From the IMG/VR virus record IMGVR_UViG_3300036944_000501, positions 1 through 38,444 of that record: DNA of 38,444 bases; one strand, 5' to 3'. The position numbers and the translations under genes were made by a program. This DNA comes from a virus. Numbering within the stretch: the stretch's first letter is position 1; each line of letters opens with the position of its first letter. Positions 1-5,844 of the stretch are shown piece after piece. The notes below the pieces were generated by a model, which saw only the letters and a list, made by a program, of their open reading frames with translations, was not told the origin of the DNA and made no database searches.

Positions 1-138
1 CAGGCGGTCCTCGTCGCCTACAAGCGCGGCGCGGTCACATGGGTTGAGATGAACTATCCCAAGTGGTTCGGCTGGATCAAAGAGGGTCGTGCTTGCCTCC
101 CATCCGCCCCTAACCAAGCAAAGGAGGTTGGAGAGTGA
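1..138 (+). CDS. C-terminal fragment of an unknown small phage protein (cut by window edge)
   Basis: Frame 1 is open from the first base to a TGA at 136-138, giving at least 45 residues that end in AKEVGE. The fragment is tryptophan-rich (TWVEMNYPKWFGW) and I do not recognise it. Its stop overlaps the next start as TGATG, the coupling used throughout this operon, which supports a real gene. An AAGGAGG-type ribosome site for the next gene lies inside its last codons (121-127). Confidence 0.5.
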   Translation, partial: QAVLVAYKRGAVTWVEMNYPKWFGWIKEGRACLPSAPNQAKEVGE

Positions 139-491
139 TGGTTCATTCCGCCGAAGGCGGCTCCATACCCGTTGATGGTGCGTCCATCGTCCGCGACTAC
201 TGGTCCGCGATCTGCGACTGCGATTGGCATCAGGTGCCAGAGGACGTTCGGGACACCTATGAGGACGCGATCATTTCTCAGGGGCTAGCTGTCTGGGACG
301 CCGTCGATGACGACGATCTGGACAACCCGTTCGCCGAAGAGATTGGCATCGTTCCGGGCGGATCGGTCCTGCGCCTCACGCCAGCAGGTCGAGCCGCTTT
401 CCTCAGCCCCATCCAGCACGGGCACGAAGGCGCTGAAAGCGGCGAAGTCTCCCCTAATCTCAAAGCCAAGGCACAGGGAGAGGGCGGATGA
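138..491 (+). CDS. Small acidic phage protein of unknown function
   Basis: Predicted 117 aa. ATG 138 overlaps the previous stop (TGATG) and follows AAGGAGG; a GTG at 135 is also in frame. The N-terminus MVHSAEGGSIPVDGAS resembles the first residues of the genes at 804 and 35896. The middle is acidic (DAVDDDDLDNPFAEE) and is followed by PGGSVLRLTPAGRAAFL, which looks like a short beta/helix unit. No catalytic motif is visible. It overlaps the ASCH gene downstream by ATGA. Confidence 0.6.
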   Translation: MVHSAEGGSIPVDGASIVRDYWSAICDCDWHQVPEDVRDTYEDAIISQGLAVWDAVDDDDLDNPFAEEIGIVPGGSVLRLTPAGRAAFLSPIQHGHEGAESGEVSPNLKAKAQGEGG

Positions 492-811
492 GCGGCGTTC
501 TGACCTTGCCGCTGAACGGCGTCTATTTCGACCAGATCAAGGACGGTTCCAAGGTCGAGGAGTTCCGGCTTGTCACGCCGTTCTGGGCGAAGCGGCTGGA
601 GGGCCGGACCTATGACCGCATCGTCCTGACGCGCGGCTATCCGTCCAGAGATGACCATAGCCGCCGCCTGGAGCGGTCGTGGCGGGGCTTCACGCGCAAG
701 ACGATCACCCATCCGCATTTCGGCTCCGAGCCAGTCGAGGTGTTCGCCATCGACGTGTCGGACAGCCGCACCCCCACCACGCCCCCTGATGGAGAGGGAC
801 GACATGACTGA
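488..811 (+). CDS. ASCH-domain protein
   Basis: Predicted 107 aa. The sequence LTLPLNGVYFDQIKDGSKVE, then EEFRLVTPFWAKRL, then DRIVLTRGYPSRDD and finally VEVFAIDVS matches the small ASCH (ASC-1 homology) fold. The family is related to PUA domains and is thought to bind RNA or nucleotides; some members are amidohydrolases acting on modified nucleosides. Start ATG 488 overlaps the previous stop (ATGA). The C-terminus overlaps the next start by 8 bases. An RNA or modified-base role during infection is inference. Confidence 0.75.
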   Translation: MSGVLTLPLNGVYFDQIKDGSKVEEFRLVTPFWAKRLEGRTYDRIVLTRGYPSRDDHSRRLERSWRGFTRKTITHPHFGSEPVEVFAIDVSDSRTPTTPPDGEGRHD

Positions 812-1142
812 TCTGGTTCATTCCGGCTCCGCCTCCATACCCGGCGGTGATGAAGCTGCTGGCGCGACCATGCTGCAGAAGGCGGCTAGGGCGCTGGCGT
901 TTTCGTTCGTCTCCGACTCGGGGCGAGGCATTCATTTGACCGCTGCCAAATATGCGGATCATTCGTGGGAGCAGTGGGTTCCCCAGGTCCGCGCCGCCCT
1001 GATGGCTGTGAGGGAGGCCGATGATTCCGTGTGCGCGATCGGAGATTATGCGCAAGAGGGGTTTGTCAGCGGGCCAGGAGATGCGCGGACGGCCTTCACC
1101 GCCATGATCGACGCCATCCTGGCTGATGGAGCGAAGCGATGA
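804..1142 (+). CDS. Small phage protein with shared HSxxxSIPGG leader
   Basis: Predicted 112 aa from ATG 804, chosen because GGAGAGGGAC precedes it and a longer upstream reading frame runs inside the ASCH gene. After the leader MTDLVHSGSASIPGGDEA, the body is mostly helical with several tryptophans (SWEQWVPQVRAALMAVREAD) and ends ILADGAKR. It resembles the small accessory proteins common in early operons of alphaproteobacterial phages; function unknown. The stop overlaps the next start (ATGA). Confidence 0.6.
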   Translation: MTDLVHSGSASIPGGDEAAGATMLQKAARALAFSFVSDSGRGIHLTAAKYADHSWEQWVPQVRAALMAVREADDSVCAIGDYAQEGFVSGPGDARTAFTAMIDAILADGAKR

Positions 1143-1354
1143 GCCGTGTCCCTGCTGTGCGCCGGGCCGATCTGGACCGCAGCATCGCCGCCCTCAAGAG
1201 CGCCGGTCTGACGGTGACGCGCGTGGAGATCAACCCGGGCGGCCAAGTCGTGATCTTGACGGGCAATGCCGGAGAACCTCAGGGTGGCGCATCTGTATCA
1301 GCATTGGACAACTGGCGATCAAAGCGTGACGCGCGTGCGGCTCAAGGGTCTTAA
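1139..1354 (+). CDS. Small conserved protein immediately upstream of integrase
   Basis: Predicted 71 aa. The pattern RRADLDRSIAALKSAGLTV, then TRVEINPGGQVVILTG, then SALDNWRSKR belongs to a short family that I recall often lying directly upstream of phage integrases in Alphaproteobacteria. It has a helical N-terminus followed by a beta hairpin, is basic at both ends, and could be a small DNA-binding or directionality factor; that role is not shown by sequence. It overlaps the integrase start region. Confidence 0.6.
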   Translation: MSRVPAVRRADLDRSIAALKSAGLTVTRVEINPGGQVVILTGNAGEPQGGASVSALDNWRSKRDARAAQGS

Positions 1355-2447
1355 CCGAAACACCAAGCGTCTCGCCGATGGGACAAGCGTGACCTATTGG
1401 TATGCGTGGAAGGGCGGCCCTCGCCTACCCGGCCAGCCTGGATCGCCTGAGTTCATGAAGGCCTACAACGAGGCTGTCGCAGATCGCAAGGCGCCGACCG
1501 GTGAGACGTTGCGCACGCTGGTCATGCTTTACAAGGGATCACCCGAGTTCTCTGGCTTGGGAGAAAACACCCGCAAGGAATGGTCGCGCTGGCTGGACCG
1601 GATCATGGACGAGGACGGCGCCTTGTCGGTTGGCGGCCTGCCCTTCGCCGCGCTGGATGACCGGCGCGTGAAGAAGGAAATCCTCGCGTGGCGCGACCAG
1701 TGGGCCGACCGTCCTAGGGCCGCCGACTACGCCATGCAGGTGCTGTCGCGAGTGTTGTCGTGGGGGATGGAGCGGGGCCTGCTGGCCCTCAACGCCGTCG
1801 CGGGGATCAAACAGCTCTACGCCAGCGATCGCGCCGACCAAATCTGGACGGCAGACGAGGTGGAGCGTTTCGCGCGTGCAGCCAAGTCGCCCGAGGTCGG
1901 GTTCATCGTGCGGCTGGCCTGTCTCACCGGCCTCCGCCGGGATGATCTGGCGACCCTGTGTTGGTCGCATATCGGGGACTTGGCTATCGTCAAGCAGACC
2001 AAGAAAAGCCGAGGCAAGCGCACGGCCGTCATTCCCCTGCTGGACGAGACCAAGGCGCTACTGAAGGAAATCCGCCAGCAACAGCGCGAGCGTCACGCCG
2101 CCCTGGTGGATCAGGCTGAGCGCAAGAAGCGCCCCGCCCCGCCCGAGTGCTTGACCGTGCTGTCGAACACGCGAGGCCAGCCGTGGAGCCTCAACGGGCT
2201 GGAGCATCAGGTGGTGGACGCCAAGATCGTCGCCAAGATCGACCGCCACCTTCACGACGCGCGCGGCACCTTCGCCACCCGCATCCGCAAGGCCGGTCTG
2301 ACTGCCGCCGAGATAGCCGACATTCTCGGCTGGGAGGAGGATCGGGTGGAGCGTTTGCTGTCGGTTTACGTGGACCGGGACGCTATCGTTCTCAGCATCG
2401 CCAACCGCATCAGGCGGAACGAATCGGAGACAAAAACTCCCAACTAA
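1326..2447 (+). CDS. int: Phage integrase (tyrosine recombinase)
   Basis: About 373 aa from GTG 1326; the frame is open back to ATG 1266, but family members begin at TRVRLKGLNR, so 1326 is preferred. It has an N-terminal arm-binding region, a SAM-like core-binding domain and a C-terminal catalytic domain. The catalytic residues are visible: first Arg in CLTGLRRDDLATL (about 1924-1960), HxxR in LHDARGTFATR (about 2253-2285) and the nucleophile Tyr in LLSVYVDRD (codon 2366-2368). It catalyses site-specific integration and excision. It sits directly beside the attP-like tRNA fragment, and the first arm repeat overlaps its stop codon. It closes the plus-strand early operon. Confidence 0.95.
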   Translation: MTRVRLKGLNRNTKRLADGTSVTYWYAWKGGPRLPGQPGSPEFMKAYNEAVADRKAPTGETLRTLVMLYKGSPEFSGLGENTRKEWSRWLDRIMDEDGALSVGGLPFAALDDRRVKKEILAWRDQWADRPRAADYAMQVLSRVLSWGMERGLLALNAVAGIKQLYASDRADQIWTADEVERFARAAKSPEVGFIVRLACLTGLRRDDLATLCWSHIGDLAIVKQTKKSRGKRTAVIPLLDETKALLKEIRQQQRERHAALVDQAERKKRPAPPECLTVLSNTRGQPWSLNGLEHQVVDAKIVAKIDRHLHDARGTFATRIRKAGLTAAEIADILGWEEDRVERLLSVYVDRDAIVLSIANRIRRNESETKTPN

Positions 2448-2640
2448 CTCCCAACTGCGTCCGCTGGAGGAATCTCTGTCGGCCTAAGTTATTGATCTTA
2501 TGGAGCGGCCGGCGGGAATCGAACCCGCGACATTCAGCTTGGGAATCTGGAAGGGTTGTTTAGATTTCAGCCTCTTAACCCCCAACTGAGGCCTTTCCGC
2601 CGCTATATGAATCAATGGGTTGCGAGCGTTTTCCCAACTG
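2436..2640. other. attP: attP-like attachment region with integrase arm sites
   Basis: A core carrying the 3' part of tRNA-Gly (2501-2545) is flanked by four copies of an 11-base motif: ACTCCCAACTA 2436-2446 and ACTCCCAACTG 2447-2457 on the left, in tandem one helical turn apart; ACCCCCAACTG 2578-2588 and TTTCCCAACTG 2630-2640 on the right. Arm-type sites on both sides of a core next to the integrase gene is the lambda attP arrangement. The crossover is probably in or near the anticodon loop (about 2539-2545). Phage genes lie on both sides. Confidence 0.75.
2501..2545 (-). tRNA. 3' fragment of tRNA-Gly (CCC anticodon), identity block of att core
   Basis: Read on the minus strand, the segment gives anticodon loop TTCCCAA, stem half GCTGA, variable loop ATGTC, T arm GCGGG-TTCGATT-CCCGC, acceptor half CGGCCGC and TCCA. 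These are the 3' features of tRNA-Gly(CCC). No complementary D arm, anticodon 5' stem or acceptor GCGGCCG is found within the expected distance upstream (2546-2590), so this is not an intact gene. It is the piece a tRNA-targeting phage carries to restore the host gene on integration. Confidence 0.8.
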
Positions 2641-2643
2641 AAA

Positions 2644-3831
2644 TCAGGCGGCGGCGCGAAAGTCATCTGTCAGCATCTCGGGCGTGACCACGGTCTCGAA
2701 AACGCGTCCGGTCTTGTCGCTATAGGTGATGGCGCAGGCTTGGCGCTGAGCCACATAGCCGCCGCGCGCTGAATGGCTGTCGTTCGGCGCCAGGGTCGGG
2801 TGCTGGGTCCACTTCATGCCCGGCTCCTCCTTCACCACCACCTCATGGTGATAGTGACCGGAATGGCCGTAGCGGTATCGGGTGGCGCCCCACATGACGC
2901 CGAAGGCTGCGGCGAAGTAGGCCGAGAGCGTTTCCTTCTTCCGGCCGTGACCGTGGTGGAAGGCCAGCATCGTGGCGCCGTGCTGATAGGCGTAGAAGGG
3001 CTTGCCGCTGTCCAGAACCTCGACGCGGGGTTCAAGCTCGTAAAGCGTCTTCAGCAGTTCACGCATCCAGACGGAGGAGGCGATGTCGTGATTCCCCTCG
3101 GCGGCGAGAATCACCACCCGCTCATGCTTGGTCAGGGCGTGATCGACCAGACGGCGCAGGCAGCGAATCGCGACGCGCACGATCTCGGTGTAGTGGCCGG
3201 CCGCATCCACTACGTGGCGGCTTGTCGGCGTGACCGGCATCAGGCCGTCGAAGTGCATGAAGTCGCCAAGCTGGCAGATGAGCCCCACTCGCGCCCGCGG
3301 CGCCGAGGCGACCAGATATTCGAACGACCGCGTCAGCAGGTCTTCCGCGATGGCGAGGCTCCAGTCGGCCCCGCCCTCTTCCGCCCAAGCCCTCATGCCG
3401 AGGTGATAATCGGTCAGGGTGTATTGCGTCAGGAGGCTATCGACCGTGATCGCTGGGCCGGGGGCTGGCGCAGCGCGGGGGATGTCCGCCTTCAGCTCCT
3501 CGACCGCCGCAAGCATGGCCTCGAGCGCCTTGGACTGATCCGGCGATTGCCGCTCCCACGTCCGCTCGATGCCGCCGGGCCCGCGCTGAACCGTGACCTT
3601 CCCCATCAGATAGCCGGGGGCGACGCCGTCCGAGAAGTGGCCAGGCGCGTGACCGTTGCGCGCCGCCGTCTTGCGCAGCCGGTCCAACCCTTCGAACACC
3701 GCGTTCTTGCTGACGCCGAGGGCTGTCGCTGCCTTCTGCTGTGAGCCGTGCTGGTTGTAGGCCTCAAAGTATTGGGCCTGCGCCGGGGTGGCCCATTGCA
3801 ACAGGGCCGTGTCGAGCGGCTGGAAGGTCAT
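2644..3831 (-). CDS. HTH-metallophosphoesterase fusion protein
   Basis: Predicted 395 aa. Residues about 28-55 (GSQQKAATALGVSKNAVFEG) form a helix-turn-helix. From about 140 a calcineurin-like phosphoesterase carries the metal ligands: DYHLGM (141-146), LGDF (188-191), EGNHD (245-249), FHHGHG (291-296) and GHYHH (325-329). All five motifs are present, so it should bind two metals and hydrolyse phosphodiesters. Such fusions recur in tailed phages with unknown substrate. It is the last gene of the late block, after the spanins and beside attP, and may be non-essential for the virion. Confidence 0.85.
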   Translation of the reverse strand: MTFQPLDTALLQWATPAQAQYFEAYNQHGSQQKAATALGVSKNAVFEGLDRLRKTAARNGHAPGHFSDGVAPGYLMGKVTVQRGPGGIERTWERQSPDQSKALEAMLAAVEELKADIPRAAPAPGPAITVDSLLTQYTLTDYHLGMRAWAEEGGADWSLAIAEDLLTRSFEYLVASAPRARVGLICQLGDFMHFDGLMPVTPTSRHVVDAAGHYTEIVRVAIRCLRRLVDHALTKHERVVILAAEGNHDIASSVWMRELLKTLYELEPRVEVLDSGKPFYAYQHGATMLAFHHGHGRKKETLSAYFAAAFGVMWGATRYRYGHSGHYHHEVVVKEEPGMKWTQHPTLAPNDSHSARGGYVAQRQACAITYSDKTGRVFETVVTPEMLTDDFRAAA

Positions 3832-3834
3832 GGG

Positions 3835-4107
3835 CTATCCGTTGCAGGCGGCGCGGGCCGCTGTTTCGACGTTGTCGTGAGCAGCGCGTTCGATGCGGCC
3901 GGCCAAGATCAGCTTCACGCGCTCGAAGTGGTTGGGCGCGTTCCGCAGGGCCTCGTCGGTGTCAGAATAGACGGGCTCGGGAACGTCCACGACGCAGGGG
4001 ACCGGAACCGGGACCTGCACAGTGACCGTGCGAATCTCGACGCGAGGTTCCGGCGCGTGGCCGCAGGCCGCCAGCAGAACCAGCGGGATCAGGGCAAGGC
4101 GTTTCAT
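3835..4107 (-). CDS. Rz1-like outer-membrane spanin lipoprotein
   Basis: Predicted 90 aa. It starts MKRLALIPLVLLAACGHAPE: a short lipoprotein signal with lipobox LAAC at residues 12-15, placing the mature N-terminus at Cys15. The following TVTVQVPVPVPC is the proline/valine-rich stretch typical of o-spanins. It overlaps the i-spanin gene by ATGA. With that partner it would fuse inner and outer membranes in the last step of lysis. Confidence 0.8.
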   Translation of the reverse strand: MKRLALIPLVLLAACGHAPEPRVEIRTVTVQVPVPVPCVVDVPEPVYSDTDEALRNAPNHFERVKLILAGRIERAAHDNVETAARAACNG

Positions 4108-4532
4108 CGGGCGACGGCCTCCAATATGATCCGGTCAGCCGCTTCGCACAGGCTCTCGCCGGGGCGGGGCGTCTGGCTCAACAGGGCGCGGGCGCGGGCT
4201 TCTGCCGTCCGTTGCTTCTGGCGAGCCTCTGTGACGGCCTTGGCGGCTTCGGCGGCCCTGCGGTCGCTCTCGGCCTTCATGGCGCTGACAGCGGCGTTCT
4301 GGGCCTCTGACGCGGCTTGCAGATTGCCCCGCTCTGCCGTGCAGGCGGCGTACTGGAACCGCAGGCCGGAGCCGGGCGCGTTCACCTCGGCGTCCAGCTT
4401 CTTGTGCGCCCGCTCAATGGCCGCCTTGTCGCGGTTGGCCTCCCCCGCCTTGAGCGAGGCGCAGACCGATAGCGGCAGGCAGACAGCGACGATCCCGGCG
4501 AGCGCCAGGGTAGTTCGGCTTGGCAGGATCAT
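4104..4532 (-). CDS. Rz-like inner-membrane spanin
   Basis: Predicted 142 aa. One N-terminal membrane segment (TLALAGIVAVCLPLSVCASL) is followed by a long charged, alanine-rich coiled coil (about residues 60-120) and a C-terminal ESLCEAADRIILEAV helix. This is the layout of i-spanins. It overlaps the endolysin upstream and the o-spanin downstream by 4 bases each, so the lysis cassette is translationally coupled. Confidence 0.8.
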   Translation of the reverse strand: MILPSRTTLALAGIVAVCLPLSVCASLKAGEANRDKAAIERAHKKLDAEVNAPGSGLRFQYAACTAERGNLQAASEAQNAAVSAMKAESDRRAAEAAKAVTEARQKQRTAEARARALLSQTPRPGESLCEAADRIILEAVAR

Positions 4533-5377
4533 ACGCCGGTCCTCCGAATGGATTGCAGCCGCCCGGTCAGGAACAGATAGCCCCCGACCGCAGCCAGAAT
4601 GACGATCAGCACGAAGGCCCCGAAGGCGTAGGGGTTGGCGATGCCCTCAAGGATGGGCTGGGCCGCCGTCGCCGCGCCGCCGAGGGTGCCGATGGTCAGC
4701 AGGCCGCCGCCGAGCGTGGCCTTGTCCTTGGACAGCTTGGGACCGTCAGCGAGGCCGATCATCTTGACGTCGGACGGAGCTGCCTCTCGCGCAGCCTTGA
4801 TGCTGTCGAGGAAGTTGCGGTGATAGCTGGCGATCAGCCGGGCCTTGTCGGTGCCGTTGACGATGCGGCGGGCCCCCACCGGATCATCCTTCTTGCCGTT
4901 GAAGAAGTCCGACAGCTTGGCGCCGCTGAACAGGCCGTCGATCATGCCCTTGACCGCCGACAGTGCGCCGACTTCCAGATCCAGCAGCAGGCCGGGCTTG
5001 CCGTGCAGGTCCACGCCGAGCGCTTCGGCCATACGGATGTAGTTGTCTTCGTGCGTGACCTGAATGGGGCCGCGCCCGAACCAGCCATCGCGCCAGTAGG
5101 GCTTGGACACCTGAGGCAACCGGCCCTGACGCCATGCCGCGTCCAGACGGCGGATCGCCTGCCCGTCCGAGCTGGCGAATGTCTCGCGCACCGGAACCAT
5201 GCGGGCGCCGGTTTCGTGGAAGACCTGGGCCAGCACGTTCGCCAGCTTGCGGTCGTCGCCGTCGCCGTGCCGGTCCCAGGCATCGAGGAGAGCGTTCGTC
5301 CCCGTCACCTGTTCCTTAGAGATGCGACCTCCGAACGGAGCCCGGCGCGCATAGGCGTAGAAGATGTCTCGGTTCAT
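4529..5377 (-). CDS. Endolysin, GH19-like glycosidase with C-terminal membrane segments
   Basis: Predicted 282 aa. The N-terminal 170 residues look like glycoside hydrolase 19/lysozyme-like endolysins: VFHETGARM with probable catalytic Glu55, WFGRGPIQVTHEDNY (about 99-113) and ARRIVNGTDKA. It would cut the peptidoglycan glycan strand. The C-terminus adds two hydrophobic stretches, LLTIGTLGGAATAAQPIL and AFGAFVLIVILAAVGGYLFL, followed by basic residues, so the enzyme is probably membrane-tethered at its C-terminus. There is no N-terminal signal. It sits between the holin-like gene and the spanins. Confidence 0.85.
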   Translation of the reverse strand: MNRDIFYAYARRAPFGGRISKEQVTGTNALLDAWDRHGDGDDRKLANVLAQVFHETGARMVPVRETFASSDGQAIRRLDAAWRQGRLPQVSKPYWRDGWFGRGPIQVTHEDNYIRMAEALGVDLHGKPGLLLDLEVGALSAVKGMIDGLFSGAKLSDFFNGKKDDPVGARRIVNGTDKARLIASYHRNFLDSIKAAREAAPSDVKMIGLADGPKLSKDKATLGGGLLTIGTLGGAATAAQPILEGIANPYAFGAFVLIVILAAVGGYLFLTGRLQSIRRTGV

Positions 5378-5378
5378 C

Positions 5379-5564
5379 TTACCCCCCCACGATGACCTTG
5401 ACGGCGACGCCTGCGAGGGTCGCGACGCTCAAGCGGATCGCCCACTTCTGGCCGTCCTTGAGGTCGGCAATCGCGCCGTGGATGTTTTTGTAGCGCTCGG
5501 CGCAGATGTCTTCGTGCGCTTCGATCTTGGCGTGGGCCGAGGCCACGGTTTTGCGTTCGCTCAT
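5379..5564 (-). CDS. Small holin-like membrane protein
   Basis: Predicted 61 aa. A charged N-terminal helix (KIEAHEDICAERYKNIHGAI) is followed by one C-terminal hydrophobic helix (LSVATLAGVAVKVIVGG). This is the architecture of XhlA-type or pinholin-like phage proteins. It is first in the lysis cassette, directly before the endolysin (TAAGATG junction). A holin function is inferred from size, topology and position. Confidence 0.7.
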   Translation of the reverse strand: MSERKTVASAHAKIEAHEDICAERYKNIHGAIADLKDGQKWAIRLSVATLAGVAVKVIVGG

Positions 5565-5601
5565 GGTTGGCCCATCGCGGTTCTCTGTGTAAGGTGGTGG
5601 G

Positions 5602-5844
5602 GTGAAATCAGACCCCGATGTTCAGGAAGCCTGGGAAATGGTCCGGCTGTGGAGCCTTCGTCCCGGCGATGAGCACCCAGTCCGTAAGGGCTGGTATCTC
5701 ATGGATTTTGAGGGCAAGCGGGGGGAGCCGCTTTGGTATAAGCCCCCCAGCCGCTTCGGCGTCCTGCTGCGAGCAGGAGCCCTTCGGGTCTATATCGCGA
5801 TGATGGTGATCGCGGTGCTGTGCGTCATCTTCCTTGAGAGTTGA
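5602..5844 (+). CDS. Lone plus-strand membrane protein inside the late block (moron candidate)
   Basis: Predicted 80 aa from GTG 5602, preceded by AAGGTGGTGG. The N-terminal 60 residues are soluble (EAWEMVRLWSLRPGDEHPV, then WYLMDFEG); the C-terminus is one membrane helix (VYIAMMVIAVLCVIFL). It is encoded against the surrounding late genes, starts 37 bases from the divergent holin-like gene and overlaps the 3' end of the large internal protein by 20 bases. I do not recognise a family. A single added gene of this kind often acts from the prophage, for example in superinfection exclusion; here that is inference only. Confidence 0.6.
   Translation: MKSDPDVQEAWEMVRLWSLRPGDEHPVRKGWYLMDFEGKRGEPLWYKPPSRFGVLLRAGALRVYIAMMVIAVLCVIFLES

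Noticed and set aside
2501-2590. An intact tRNA-Gly gene
   Set aside because: Only the anticodon loop to CCA portion is present; the bases beyond 2545 do not supply the matching anticodon stem, D arm or acceptor 5' strand.
2773-3744. Long plus-strand frame opposite the metallophosphoesterase
   Set aside because: The minus strand encodes all metallophosphoesterase motifs; the plus product has no recognisable features and reflects high GC at third positions.
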